Source of the DNA: Streptomyces sp. NBC_01439
GTDB taxonomy: Bacteria > Actinomycetota > Actinomycetes > Streptomycetales > Streptomycetaceae
DNA length: 64,000 nt
Direction of reading: 5' to 3'
Assembly: GCF_036227605.1 (NCBI RefSeq)
Contig: NZ_CP109487.1
Coordinates: forward strand, 186,001-250,000
Position numbers and translations under genes: made by a program. The notes under the pieces were generated by a model. The model ran no database searches and was not told the DNA's origin. It saw nothing but the letters and a program-made list of their open reading frames with translations. Shown one piece after another: positions 46,619 through 56,503 of the stretch (the stretch's first letter is position 1; every line of letters begins with the position of its first letter).

Positions 46619-46711
46619 CAGCGTTCCCTTCATCTGTTGCCTCCCCACAGAAACCGAAGGGTCATGCCGAATGTGACAACGCCGTCCGGGACGAAGGGCC
46701 GGTGCGGAGCG

Positions 46712-47134
46712 CTATCGTGCCTCGCTCGTAGGCGTGCGCAAGCCTGCGAGGATGTGGTGCGCGTACTCATCCTCAGGCGCCAGGAGCTCAACCGCTCGAC
46801 AGGCTTCCTGTGGTCGACCTGCCCCGTGCAGCCACCTCACCAGGTGATACAGGGCTCCGCGGTCGCCATCACCAGCGCGGTTGCGCAGCTCGGTCTCCAT
46901 TCCGCGCTCGTAGAGCGCTCTGTTGAGTCTCCGACATGCGTGGACGTCGGAGACCGCGAGTTCGGTGAGTTGGTCGAACCGCTCTGCACGGACGAGCAGA
47001 TCCATGTGCCACAGGTGATTGTCGTGCGCGGAGTAGTCGGCGGAGAAGCACTCGGCACGAGCGCTCACCAGCGAGATGGCCGTGTCCCAATCGCCTACCT
47101 GTTCTGCTGCCTGCGCCTGCTTGTACCACTGCAT
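46712..47134 (-). CDS. Hypothetical helical-repeat protein
   Basis: A 140-residue protein from ATG 47134. It is all-helical with TPR-like spacing: MQWYKQAQAAEQVGDWDTAI, SLVSARAECFSADYSAHDNH, LVRAERFDQLTELAVSDVHA, RNRAGDGDRGALYHLVRWLH. Similar short proteins are widespread in Streptomyces and may serve as protein-binding scaffolds or immunity proteins. No partner is visible. Confidence 0.7.
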   Translation of the reverse strand: MQWYKQAQAAEQVGDWDTAISLVSARAECFSADYSAHDNHLWHMDLLVRAERFDQLTELAVSDVHACRRLNRALYERGMETELRNRAGDGDRGALYHLVRWLHGAGRPQEACRAVELLAPEDEYAHHILAGLRTPTSEAR

Positions 47135-47241
47135 AGGGCAAGTGTCGCGCGACTCGTCCGCCACCGGCCACCGGTTTCCGGCACCCCAGTGAGGCACCTG
47201 AGGAAGAGGTGCCGGCCACCGTCGTGATCTCGGCTAGCGGC

Positions 47242-48372
47242 TCATTCTCCCTTCTGGGTGATCATGTCGATCAGGCCGTGGGCCGTGTTGTCACCCGAGA
47301 AGATTTCGGAGAGTTCGACGCCTTCGAAAGTGACGGGGGCGGCGCTGCGGAGGAACATGGCCTGCTCGTACTCGGTGAGCGCGGCCTCGATGTCGTCGGG
47401 GTGTGCGGCTATTGCCTCGCCGAGTTCGGCGCCGTCGAGGAGGGCCAGGTTGGCGCCTTCGCCGTTCGGGGGCGCGAGGTGCGCCGCGTCACCGACCAGA
47501 GTCACTCCCGGTACCCGGTCCCACCGGTGCCCGGTCGGCAGGGCGTAGTGGGGGCGGAGGACCGGCGCCGTGTCGCCGTCGGTGATCAGGGCGGTGAGTT
47601 CCGGTGCCCAGCCGTCGAACTCGGCCGCGATCCGCGCGGTGGCGGCGGCGGCATCGGTGAAGTCGATGGCGGCGAACCAGTCCTGCGGCCTGGCCAGCGC
47701 CACGTAGGTGTGCAGGGTGTCGCCGCTTTCGCGGTGAGCGAAGATCTCCCTCCCCGGCGCGGGCGCGATCAGCATCCCGCCGCCCACCGCCTTCGCGGCG
47801 GCCGGGTGCCGGGTGTCGGCGTCGAACAGGTACGTCTCGACGAACGACGTGCCGGCGTACGCGGGTGTCGCGGTGGAGAGCAACGGCCGGATCCGTGACC
47901 ACGCGCCGTCCGCACCGACCAGCAGGCTGGTGGAGACGGTGCCGCCGTCGGCGAACGTCACCTCGTAGCGGCCCTCGCCGAGAGCCCGGGTACTGCTGGC
48001 CTTGTTCCCCCACCGGACGGTGCCGGCCGGGAGCGAGTCGAGCAGGATCCGGCGCAGTTCGCTGCGCTGCACCTCGGGGCGTCCGCCGGTGCCGTCGTCG
48101 GCCTTGTCGAGCAGGACGTTCCCGTCCGGGTCGAGGACCCGCATCGCCTGGCGGCCCTCGAGGACGATGGCGTGGAACTCGTTCATCAGGCCGGCTGCTT
48201 TGATGGCGAGTTGCCCGTTGTAGTCGTGGATGTCGAGCATCCCGCCCTGGGTGCGCGCCGCCGGGGAGGGCTCCGCCTCGTGGACCGTGACCGGGATTCC
48301 GTGGACGTGGAGGACGCGGGCCAGCGCGAGTCCGCCGAGTCCCGCGCCGATGATCGTGACGGGCGTGTGCAT
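47242..48372 (-). CDS. FAD-dependent monooxygenase, TetX-like
   Basis: A 376-residue class A flavoprotein from ATG 48372. It has the dinucleotide-binding motif TIIGAGLGGLALARVLHVHG, then EAEPSPAARTQGGMLDIHDY, the DG motif LLVGADGAWSRIRPLLS and the FAD ribityl motif TLVGDAAHLAPPNGEGANLA. The GGMLDIH segment and overall length resemble TetX-type tetracycline hydroxylases and related actinobacterial enzymes. It hydroxylates an aromatic or polyketide-like substrate with NADPH and oxygen. Resistance activity is possible but not shown. Confidence 0.88.
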   Translation of the reverse strand: MHTPVTIIGAGLGGLALARVLHVHGIPVTVHEAEPSPAARTQGGMLDIHDYNGQLAIKAAGLMNEFHAIVLEGRQAMRVLDPDGNVLLDKADDGTGGRPEVQRSELRRILLDSLPAGTVRWGNKASSTRALGEGRYEVTFADGGTVSTSLLVGADGAWSRIRPLLSTATPAYAGTSFVETYLFDADTRHPAAAKAVGGGMLIAPAPGREIFAHRESGDTLHTYVALARPQDWFAAIDFTDAAAATARIAAEFDGWAPELTALITDGDTAPVLRPHYALPTGHRWDRVPGVTLVGDAAHLAPPNGEGANLALLDGAELGEAIAAHPDDIEAALTEYEQAMFLRSAAPVTFEGVELSEIFSGDNTAHGLIDMITQKGE

Positions 48373-48826
48373 GATGGCTCCTTCGGGATCGGGCCGCCCG
48401 GCGTGCTCCGGGCGGCCGTCCCTCGAAAGGTGCCGGGCCCCGCCAACGAACTGCCGACATGTGACCGACAGCCCCCGATAGACGGCCGACACCGCGGCTC
48501 CGCCGCACGATCTGACGCGGATGTTCCGCGGGGTCCGAGGTGGCCGCGTGCGGCACGAACGGTGGCCCCGGTCCGCACCGCCGCCCTAGGGGGCCCGACG
48601 GCGACCGCCGCGGCGGGCTGGGGGCCGACTCGGAGCAGCGACCCGGTTCGCCACTGCCGGGTGGTCAGGAGCGGGCACTCGGCCGAGCCACACGGGTTCG
48701 CCGCGTCGATACGACGCGACTGCGCAGACCATCCCTTATCTTGCATTTTGTCGGGCAGGCTGGTTCGCGTCAGGCGCGTCAGCGCGCGGTCGGCTCGGCG
48801 GGCCCTCGACAGGCAGGAGCAGAGTC
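48373..48826. other. Divergent region before the oxidase operon
   Basis: About 450 bp between the divergent monooxygenase and the catalase-oxidase operon. An AT-richer stretch near 48733-48748 (CCCTTATCTTGCATTTTG) is the best candidate for the oxidase promoter. No gene seen. Confidence 0.45.
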
Positions 48827-51800
48827 ATGGCGGAGCGCCCCGAGGTGTCCGACGGCCCCGCGCAGCCACCTCCGCGCGACTGCGTCAACGAGCCGATCGC
48901 CGGGATCGTGGCCGAGTTCGTGGGCGAGCGGATGGGGGACCGCGTGGCCCAGGGGCAGGACCCCCTCCTGCGCCCGGTCTTCGCCAAGTTCCACGGTGCG
49001 GCCCGCGGCGTGCTGACGGTCGCCCCCGACCTGCCGCCCGAGCTCCGCATCGGTTTCCTCGAAGCCGCGGCGGACCAAGGCGGGCTGACCGCCTGGGTGC
49101 GCGTCTCCAGCGACACCCAGCCGGAGCGGCCGGACCTACGCAGGACCGTTGGGTGGGGCATCAAGCTGTTCGGCGTGCCCGGGCCGAAGCTGCTGCAGGA
49201 CGACACCCGGGCCGACACCCAGGACCTCGTGCTGCAGAACCATGACGTCTTCTTCGTCGACACGGCCCGGGACATGTGCGAGTTCCAGCTGGACCCGGCC
49301 GTGTACCAGCAACAACACCCCCTCACCCGGCAGATCCTCACGGACATGCGCAAGCCCGTCGAGAGCACGCTCACGTCGACGTACTGGGGCGTGCTGCCGT
49401 ACTCGTTCGGACCGGACCGGCACGTGAAGTACAAGCTCGCCCCGGCCGGCTGCGCGGACGGCGACCCCCGGGCGACACCGCCGGACGAAGACCCCTCCTT
49501 CCTGCGCGGGGACCTGCACCACCGGCTGGCCGCCGGCCCGGCCGCCTTCGACCTGCTGCTCCAGTTCCGGACGGACCCGGACCGGATGCCGCTGGACCGG
49601 GCCACCGTGCGCTGGGAGGAGGGCGAGAGCGCGCCCGTGAAGGTGGCGACGCTGACCCTGCATCAGCAGGACACGACCGCACGGGGGCAGGAGGAGTACG
49701 GGGACAACCTCGCTTTCAACCCCTGGCACGGCCTGTCGGAACACCGGCCCGTCGGCAGCATCGCGGAGGCCCGCAAGGTCGTCTACCACGCGGCGGCGGC
49801 CCGGCGGCGCGACGCCAACGGCACTCCGGCGGCCGAACCCGGTCCCGCACGGCCGGCGGGTACCGAACCGCACGGACGCGACACCCGGATCGTACGGGCC
49901 GCCGTGCACCCGGCGATCGGGGTGGCCAGGGTCGGCGACAGCGCGGAGGAGTTCTTCCTCGCCCCGGAGGTCGACGGGGCTCCCCCACCAGCCACCGGCA
50001 CGTACAAGGACGCGAGGGGCGCGCTCAAGCGGCAGGCCGTCCGGTTCCGGGTGTACGGCTACAACGCCGCGGGCGAGGCGGTTGCCGAGCTGACGGCGGA
50101 CAACGCCGACCTGCGCTGGACCGTGGAGGTGGCCAACAAGAAGGCCGCCTGGTACCAGTTCCAGCTGGCACTGGACATCCCCGAGGCGGCACAGGCCCCC
50201 GCGACCACGCTGCGCAACCTCACCACGGTGCCCGCCGGGGAGCGACACCGGCTGGCCATCACACCCGGGCGCCGCTCGATCCGGGGCCGCGACCGCGCGG
50301 GGAAGCCCGAGTACGCCTTCGACTCGGGCACGTTCCTTGGGCACCCCGTCTACCTGGGCGAGCTGCGCACCGATGGCGCCGGCCGCCTGCTCTTCCTCGG
50401 CGGACGCGGCGTGTCCGCCTCGTACCCCACCGCCCAGGCGACGCACTTCGCCAACAACGACGGCTGGCACGACGACACCTGCGACGGCCCGGTCACCGCG
50501 CAGGTCCGCATCGACGGCAGGGACGTCCCGGTCGATCCGGCCTGGGTGGTGGTCGCTCCCCCGAACTTCGCACCGGAGCTGAAGTCGGTGCGCACGATGT
50601 ACGACCTGATGTACGACACCTTCGTGGGTGCGGGCATGCTGGCACCCCCGGAGCGGGTCTCGTTCACCCACGACGTGCTACCGGTGCTGCGCCGCCTGTG
50701 CGAGCTGCAGTGGGTCAACCGCGGCATCGCGGCCCTGTTCGGGCACGGTGGGCGCGAGCACTTCCTGGCCCCCGAGCGACTGGCGGAGCTGGCCGGCCAC
50801 GGCGCCCGGCGCGACGAACTGCGCCGGCAGATCTGGGCGATGATGCGGGATCCCGACCGCGACGGGCTCTCCCCCGTGCCCTGGCCGCCGATCTACGGCG
50901 ACTCGATGAGCGTGCGACCGGTCTCCGCCCGGCAGCACCTGGCGCTCTCCCCGTTGCAGTACGGCATGCTCGCCCGCTGGGCCGCCGGGGACTTCGACGC
51001 CGACCACGATCCACGGGCCGCACCGCCCGCGGCGCTCGACGGCCTACCGCTCGCGCAGCGCCCCGCGGCCCTCGACCGGGCCGCCCTGTCCTACTGCCTG
51101 GCCGACGCCTTCCACCCCGGCTGCGAGCTCACCTGGCCGATGCGTCACGCCACCTTGTACTCCGCACCCTTCCGCGTGCGCCACCGCGACCCCGCCCGGC
51201 CCGAACCCGATTACGGCTCCACGCTCACCCCGCAGACGGCGCTCGGCCTCGACGGTCCGGTGTACGCCCAGGAGCCGGGCGGTCTGACCCGCTGGATGGC
51301 CGTGCCCTGGCAGACCGACACCGCCCGCTGCCGCTCCGGTTACTACTTGGGCTTCGGGCCGCGGTACGACCCGTACCTGCCCACCTTCTGGCCGGCACGG
51401 GTGCCCAACCACGTGTTGACGGAGGAGAACTACCGGACCGCCATCGACCCGGCCGCCGACCCCGAGGACCGTCGCACCGCCTTCGAGGACAGGGCGGTGT
51501 GGGACAGGTGGCTGCCGTCCGACCGCATCGCCCAGATGAACGCCATGGTCAAGGACTTCGGCAAGCTCGGCATCGTCGCACGGCGGGAGGGCCCGGCCGC
51601 CGACGACGGTAGTGACTCCGGCTCAAGCGACGGCTCAAGCGACGGCTCCGGCCCCAGTGACGTGGTGAGTCTCCCCGCAACGATGCTGGTGGAGTCAGAG
51701 GTGAGCTTCCATCCCGAACAGGCTCCGCCCCCGCTGCGGAACCTCGTGTGCCTGCACGTGCCCGAGGCCGCCGATCCCGCGGTGCGGGAGGAAGCGGTGG

Positions 51801-51889
51801 CCGCCGCCATCGCCGCTGCCGGCCGGCCGGACGGGGAGGTGCTGGCGGGGTACTTCGAGAAGGTCGCCCGCTTCCCGGAGGCGCCGTGA
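48827..51889 (+). CDS. lodA: Catalase-related domain fused to LodA-type CTQ amino-acid oxidase
   Basis: A 1020-residue protein from ATG 48827. Residues about 20-330 are a catalase-related haem domain: RPVFAKFHGAARGVL with the distal His56, GWGIKLFGVPGPKLL, TQDLVLQNHDVFFV, NPWHGLSEHRPVGSIAEARK and VVYHAA with proximal Tyr320. After a Pro/Gly linker, residues about 355-1020 match LodA/GoxA quinoproteins (VRAAVHPAIGVARVGDSAEE at the start, HPGCELTWPMRHATLYSAPF, LTRWMAVPWQTDTARCRSGY). Cys766 and Trp828 are the likely cysteine tryptophylquinone pair. LodA relatives oxidise the epsilon-amine of Lys or the alpha-amine of Gly, releasing ammonia and hydrogen peroxide. The fused domain probably handles that peroxide. 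No signal peptide is seen. Confidence 0.9.
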   Translation: MAERPEVSDGPAQPPPRDCVNEPIAGIVAEFVGERMGDRVAQGQDPLLRPVFAKFHGAARGVLTVAPDLPPELRIGFLEAAADQGGLTAWVRVSSDTQPERPDLRRTVGWGIKLFGVPGPKLLQDDTRADTQDLVLQNHDVFFVDTARDMCEFQLDPAVYQQQHPLTRQILTDMRKPVESTLTSTYWGVLPYSFGPDRHVKYKLAPAGCADGDPRATPPDEDPSFLRGDLHHRLAAGPAAFDLLLQFRTDPDRMPLDRATVRWEEGESAPVKVATLTLHQQDTTARGQEEYGDNLAFNPWHGLSEHRPVGSIAEARKVVYHAAAARRRDANGTPAAEPGPARPAGTEPHGRDTRIVRAAVHPAIGVARVGDSAEEFFLAPEVDGAPPPATGTYKDARGALKRQAVRFRVYGYNAAGEAVAELTADNADLRWTVEVANKKAAWYQFQLALDIPEAAQAPATTLRNLTTVPAGERHRLAITPGRRSIRGRDRAGKPEYAFDSGTFLGHPVYLGELRTDGAGRLLFLGGRGVSASYPTAQATHFANNDGWHDDTCDGPVTAQVRIDGRDVPVDPAWVVVAPPNFAPELKSVRTMYDLMYDTFVGAGMLAPPERVSFTHDVLPVLRRLCELQWVNRGIAALFGHGGREHFLAPERLAELAGHGARRDELRRQIWAMMRDPDRDGLSPVPWPPIYGDSMSVRPVSARQHLALSPLQYGMLARWAAGDFDADHDPRAAPPAALDGLPLAQRPAALDRAALSYCLADAFHPGCELTWPMRHATLYSAPFRVRHRDPARPEPDYGSTLTPQTALGLDGPVYAQEPGGLTRWMAVPWQTDTARCRSGYYLGFGPRYDPYLPTFWPARVPNHVLTEENYRTAIDPAADPEDRRTAFEDRAVWDRWLPSDRIAQMNAMVKDFGKLGIVARREGPAADDGSDSGSSDGSSDGSGPSDVVSLPATMLVESEVSFHPEQAPPPLRNLVCLHVPEAADPAVREEAVAAAIAAAGRPDGEVLAGYFEKVARFPEAP

Positions 51890-53031
51890 CCGCTCGGACC
51901 GGCCCGGTTCCCCTCACCGGGCGGTTCGAGGCCGTCGTGGCCGGGGGCGGCCCGGCCGGGGCCGTCGCCGCTCTGGTCCTGGCCCGGGCCGGCCGACACG
52001 TCCTGCTGGTGGACGGGGGCCCGTCGGGCGCGGCCTCCGCCGCCTTCACGATCGGCGAGACCCTGCCGCCCGCGGCCCGGCCGCTCCTGCACGATCTGGG
52101 GCTCTCGTCCGCCTTCGCCTCCGACGCGCACCTGAGCTGCCCGGGTACCGAGGCGTCCTGGGGATCCGTCCAGTTGCACGGCCACAGCCACCTGTTCGAC
52201 CCGCACGGCCACGGTTGGCACCTCGACCGTGCCCGTTTCGACGCCTCGCTGCGCGAGGCCGCGGTGGCCGCGGGCGCACTGATCCGGCGGGCCGTCGTGA
52301 TCGGCCACTGCAGCGCGGTCGGGGAGCAGCACCTTCTGGTACGGGAGCGGGGCGGCAGCGTGCGGGAGGTGCGTTCCCGTTGGGTCGTGGACGCGACCGG
52401 CCGCCGGGCCCTGATCGGCCGCCGTCTGGCCCGGCGCCGCCGGCAGGACCGCCTCGTGGCCGCGTTCGCGCTGCTCGGCGCGTGCGGGGCGGACGGTCAC
52501 CCCGGAGACCTGGAACTGCGCACCCTCGTCGAGGCGGTGCCCGAGGGCTGGTGGTACACCGCCAGGGTCCCCGCCGGGCGGGTGGTCGCCCATCTCACCG
52601 ACGCCGACCTCGCCCCTGCCGGGCTGCGCACCGCGGACGGGTTCCGGTGCGCGGCGGCCCGTACCCGGCACGTACGGGACCGCCTGAGCGGGTACGACCC
52701 GGCCGACTCCCCCGCGCCGCACTGGACGGCCGCCCACGGACTGCGGCTGTCCCCGCCGGTCGGCCCCGGATGGGTCGCCGCCGGGGACGCCGCGATCGCC
52801 TTCGACCCCCTGTCCTCCCAGGGCATCCTCACGGCCCTGCACGCCGGGGCCCGCGCCGGCCGGGCCGTCGACCGGTGCCTGGCCGGCGACACGGGCGCCC
52901 TCGCGTCCTACGTCTCGTTCCTGGACGGCGTCGCGGACGCCTACCACCACCATCACGCGCAGTCCTACGCCGAGGAGCGGCGGTGGCCGGCGCACCCGTT
53001 CTGGCGCCGCCGGAACGGGTGGCGGCACTGA
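51886..53031 (+). CDS. lodB: LodB-like FAD protein required for CTQ formation
   Basis: A 381-residue flavoprotein from GTG 51886, overlapping the LodA stop (GTGA). It has FEAVVAGGGPAGAVAALVLA (FAD pyrophosphate loop), TIGETLPPAARPLLHDLGL, VVDATGRRALIGRRLAR and the second FAD motif GWVAAGDAAIAFDPLSSQGI. This is the tryptophan-halogenase/geranylgeranyl-reductase-like family to which LodB belongs. LodB is needed to hydroxylate the Trp that becomes the cysteine tryptophylquinone cofactor of its LodA, so tight coupling fits its maturation role. Confidence 0.9.
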   Translation: MTARTGPVPLTGRFEAVVAGGGPAGAVAALVLARAGRHVLLVDGGPSGAASAAFTIGETLPPAARPLLHDLGLSSAFASDAHLSCPGTEASWGSVQLHGHSHLFDPHGHGWHLDRARFDASLREAAVAAGALIRRAVVIGHCSAVGEQHLLVRERGGSVREVRSRWVVDATGRRALIGRRLARRRRQDRLVAAFALLGACGADGHPGDLELRTLVEAVPEGWWYTARVPAGRVVAHLTDADLAPAGLRTADGFRCAAARTRHVRDRLSGYDPADSPAPHWTAAHGLRLSPPVGPGWVAAGDAAIAFDPLSSQGILTALHAGARAGRAVDRCLAGDTGALASYVSFLDGVADAYHHHHAQSYAEERRWPAHPFWRRRNGWRH

Positions 53032-53125
53032 CCCGGAGGGCGACGGTCGGGGTCCGCGCGACGTTCCGTGCGCATCGGCACTCCCGGTGCTCACGGAAAC
53101 CGGCGAGGTGACACCATGCGGTGTC

Positions 53126-53677
53126 ATGGCAGAGGACAACACCCATGCGTTTCAGGCGGGCCAGACGGGGCTCATCGTTCGGATCCCGGAGGCGGAGCCG
53201 TCCGTCCGCAGGTGGCGTGAGCGGCTCGACCCCTCGGCCCGGGCCGGGGTTCCGGCCCATGTCACCGTGCTCTTCCCGTTCCTCCACGAGAGCCGCGTGG
53301 ACGGGCTCGTCCACTGCGCCCTCGCGGACGTGCTGGGCCGGCAGCCCGCCTTCGACCTGCGGTTCGAGAAGTGTGGGCGGCTCCCGGACGTGCTGTATCT
53401 CGTACCTGAGCCGGACACGCAGTTGCGTCGGCTCACGGAGGCGATCGCCGGTCGTTGGCCCGAGGCTCCTCCGTACGGCGGCCGATTTGCCGAGGTCGTG
53501 CCGCACCTGACCATTGCTCAAGGCCAGGAAGACAGCCTCCTGGAGGAGATCGAGACCGACCTCGCGGTCAGACTCCCGTTCACCTCCCGCGTCTCCTCGG
53601 TCGAGCTCATGGTGCACGACGGGACGAAGTGGCAGGAACGGGCGTCGTTCGCGCTCGGAGAACGACGCCGGCCCTGA
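53126..53677 (+). CDS. 2'-5' RNA ligase-like 2H phosphoesterase
   Basis: A 183-residue protein. ATG 53126 is taken; GTG 53108 is possible. The paired HxT/Sx motifs of the 2H superfamily are present: PAHVTVLFPFLHESRVDG and PHLTIAQGQEDSLLEEIETD. Between them lies DLRFEKCGRLPDVLYLVPEP, as in the YjcG/ThpR-like two-lobed fold. It acts on 2',5'- or cyclic phosphodiesters of RNA or nucleotides. Physiological substrate unknown; no RNA-repair partner nearby. Confidence 0.85.
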   Translation: MAEDNTHAFQAGQTGLIVRIPEAEPSVRRWRERLDPSARAGVPAHVTVLFPFLHESRVDGLVHCALADVLGRQPAFDLRFEKCGRLPDVLYLVPEPDTQLRRLTEAIAGRWPEAPPYGGRFAEVVPHLTIAQGQEDSLLEEIETDLAVRLPFTSRVSSVELMVHDGTKWQERASFALGERRRP

Positions 53678-53693
53678 GGTCCGGCCGAACCGC

Positions 53694-54536
53694 CTACGGC
53701 CGCTCGAAGAGCTGCAGCACCCCGCCGAACGAGAAACACAGTGCACCGGTCAGCGTCCCCCAGTTGGCGATGTCGACGTTGACCAGGCTTCCGGTCGCGG
53801 GGCGGGTGAAGGCAGCCAGCGCGGAGACCATGAAGAGGATCGAACCGAGCTGGTTCACCGCCACGACCCACCACCCGAGACTGCGGGAGCGGACGCACGG
53901 CCAGGGTCGATGGCAGATCTCGACGAAGGCGAGGTGCCCCGACACGAGGAACAGCACGCACCCGATGACGTCCGGAGTCCAGATCAGCCGATTGACCTGC
54001 CTGACGGTGAGGCCCTCCAGGAAGGAGTCCAGCAGGTTGACGCCGAACACGAGCGTTCCGGCGAACAGGACGAACGTACTCAGCCAGTCCAGCCGCATCG
54101 GCTCGTACCCCCACCACCGCCAGCCGGCGGTGACCTGGAAACCGCCACCCCGGGCGTGCCGGGGCGCGTTCAATACCTGCAGGACCGAGACGTAGCCCCC
54201 GGTGCTGAAGAACAGCCCCCCGACGAGGTACACCCATGCGCTGACCAGCGGATCACCGGAACCGAACTGCGAGACCGCGGCGCCGACGGCGAACAACGCC
54301 CCGCCGATGACGAACGCACCGGAAGCCACGACGTTGACCCTGCGCAGACGGCGCAATGCGCCGGGCTCGGCGGTCGAGACCCGGCCGGCCGGGTCCCCCG
54401 GGCCCCGGACCAGCAGCGTGCCGCGCTTGCGCGCCAGCCGCGAATCCCAGACCACCGTGTCCCCCTCGGGACGCCGCCAGGTGCGCCGGGTGACGAACGG
54501 TCCTGCGCCTTCGACGCTCTCCAGAGGCTGTCCCAC
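53694..54536 (-). CDS. YrhK-domain membrane protein
   Basis: A 280-residue protein from GTG 54536. It has a basic N-terminal 60 residues and then about six hydrophobic segments (VNVVASGAFVIGGALFAVGA, AWVYLVGGLFFSTGGYVSVL, WLSTFVLFAGTLVFGVNLLD, and others). FFSTGGYVSVLQVLNAPR and the final ALCFSFGGVLQLFERP resemble the YrhK-like pair of helices. The function of the family is unknown. It is convergent with the 2H phosphoesterase gene. Confidence 0.75.
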   Translation of the reverse strand: MGQPLESVEGAGPFVTRRTWRRPEGDTVVWDSRLARKRGTLLVRGPGDPAGRVSTAEPGALRRLRRVNVVASGAFVIGGALFAVGAAVSQFGSGDPLVSAWVYLVGGLFFSTGGYVSVLQVLNAPRHARGGGFQVTAGWRWWGYEPMRLDWLSTFVLFAGTLVFGVNLLDSFLEGLTVRQVNRLIWTPDVIGCVLFLVSGHLAFVEICHRPWPCVRSRSLGWWVVAVNQLGSILFMVSALAAFTRPATGSLVNVDIANWGTLTGALCFSFGGVLQLFERP

Positions 54537-54843
54537 GATCTGAGACTAGTCCCGAGGACGACACCCGACCGTCAGCGAAACGACCCCCATCGACCGCCCG
54601 GCCGGCCGAGATGCGCGCGTCCCGTCCCCGTGCCGTGACCCGGTTGGCGGAGTCCCGGGCGCCGGATCCGCGGTGAACGCGCACAGTGGGTGCTCAGGGC
54701 GCTGCGACCGAACGGAACGGAAGTGCGGCGAACGGCCTCAGGCACGCCCGTACACCTCGTACGAGTCGGACTCGGGCGGATGGATACCGGTCCCGTACCT
54801 CGGCCACGGAGCGCCCCGGCGCCGACGCGTGAGGATGCCCGCC

Positions 54844-56322
54844 ATGACCGAGCCCACCCAGTCCGCGCAGGCCACCCGGTCCGTGCAGGCCGCCGAGTCG
54901 ATCCCGTCCGACCACGTCATCGTCCTCTTCGGCGCTACGGGAGACCTGGCCCGGCGCAAACTGCTGCCCGGCCTGTTCCATCTCGCCAAGGCGGGGCTGA
55001 TGCCGCCGCGCTACCGCATCGTCGGCTCCGCCCCGGCGGCCGAGGCCCTGAGCGACCAGGATTTCCGCTCCCACGCCCGGCAGGCCGTGGCGGAGTTCGG
55101 GCGCTCGCGCCCCGAGGGCCCCGTTTGGCAGGAGTTCGAGTCCGCCCTGTCCTTCGGTGCGGCCGATCCGGAGGCCCCCGAGCCGCTGGTGGCGGCGGTG
55201 CGCGCGGCCGAGCAGGCCGTCGGCGGCACTCCGCGGCGGCTGTTCCACCTGGCCGTCCCGCCCGTCGCGTTCACCTCGATGGTCGAACTCCTCGGCGCCA
55301 CGGGCCTCGCCCAGGACGCCCGTGTCATCGTCGAGAAGCCCTTCGGGACCGACCTCGCGTCCGCCCGCGCGCTCAACGCGGCCATCCACGCCGTGTTCGA
55401 CGAGTCCCGCGTGTTCCGCATCGACCACTTCCTCGGCAAGGAGGCGGTGGACAACATCCTCGCCCTCCGGTTCGCCAACGGCCTCTTCGAACCCCTCTGG
55501 AACCGCGAGCACATCAGCCACGTGCAGATCGACGTGCCCGAGCAGATCGACATCCAGGGCCGCGCGCACTTCTTCGAGGGCACCGGAACCTTCCGCGACA
55601 TGATCGTCACCCATCTCTTCCAGCTGCTCGGGTTCGTCGCGATGGAACCGCCGGTCGTGCTCGACGCGCAGTCGCTCCGGGACGAGCAGGTCAAGGTCTT
55701 CCGCAGCCTGCGGCCGCTGGATCCCGGGCACGTCGTCCGCGGACAGTACACGGGCTACCGCGCCGTGCCCGGGGTCGATCCGGCCTCGGACACCGAGACC
55801 TTCGCCGCCCTGCGCGTCGAGATCGACAACTGGCGCTGGGCCGGCGTCCCCTTCCTCCTGCGCTCCGGCAAGGCACTGGCCGAGGGCCGGCACGTCGTCA
55901 CCCTGGGCTTGCGCGAACCCGTCCTCGGCATGTTCCCCCTGAACGCGCGTGCCGCCGTCGACGGCCGGGGCAACGAGCTCGTGATCGACTTCGCCGATCC
56001 CGGCTCCATCACCGCCCGGTTCCTCGTCAAAGAGCCCGGCCCGTCGATGTGCTTGGCGGAGGCCGACATGGTCTTCGGCTACCGGAGCTCCTTCACCGCC
56101 GACAACTCCCTGGAGGGCTACGAGCACCTCCTCCTGGAAGCCATGCTCGGCGACCAGTCCTTCTTCACCCGCTCCGACGGCATCGAACGCCTGTGGGAGG
56201 TCTCGGCCCCGCTGCTGGACGCACCCCCGCCCGTGGAACCGTACGCCCCGGGAACCTGGGGGCCCGACAGCATCGACGCACTCGTGGCCCCGCACCGCTG
56301 GCACCTTCCCGACCGACGTTGA
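54844..56322 (+). CDS. zwf: Glucose-6-phosphate dehydrogenase
   Basis: A 492-residue enzyme. ATG 54844 is chosen over ATG 54835 because GAGG lies at proper spacing only for the former. It has the NADP loop VIVLFGATGDLARRKLLPGL, the active-site signature RIDHFLGKEAVDNILALRFA with Lys, and the substrate region FRDMIVTHLFQLLGFVAMEP. HFLGKE replaces the common HYLGKE, a mild change. It makes 6-phosphogluconolactone and NADPH. It stands alone rather than in the usual tal-zwf-opcA-pgl operon, so it is probably a secondary paralogue. Confidence 0.93.
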   Translation: MTEPTQSAQATRSVQAAESIPSDHVIVLFGATGDLARRKLLPGLFHLAKAGLMPPRYRIVGSAPAAEALSDQDFRSHARQAVAEFGRSRPEGPVWQEFESALSFGAADPEAPEPLVAAVRAAEQAVGGTPRRLFHLAVPPVAFTSMVELLGATGLAQDARVIVEKPFGTDLASARALNAAIHAVFDESRVFRIDHFLGKEAVDNILALRFANGLFEPLWNREHISHVQIDVPEQIDIQGRAHFFEGTGTFRDMIVTHLFQLLGFVAMEPPVVLDAQSLRDEQVKVFRSLRPLDPGHVVRGQYTGYRAVPGVDPASDTETFAALRVEIDNWRWAGVPFLLRSGKALAEGRHVVTLGLREPVLGMFPLNARAAVDGRGNELVIDFADPGSITARFLVKEPGPSMCLAEADMVFGYRSSFTADNSLEGYEHLLLEAMLGDQSFFTRSDGIERLWEVSAPLLDAPPPVEPYAPGTWGPDSIDALVAPHRWHLPDRR

Positions 56323-56503
56323 GGGGACGGGCTCCGGTCGGGTTCCGGCTCCGCCGGGCGGCGGCCGGGCGGGCCCGTTCGGCGGCGCAGGCGCAGCCCG
56401 ACGCATGGGCCACCTGGGTGAGGGGGCCCCGGACGTCCTCGCCCCGCAGCCAGAACTTCACGGCGCGGGGCGAGGGTCGGGGCCGCTTCTACCGGGACCG
56501 CTT

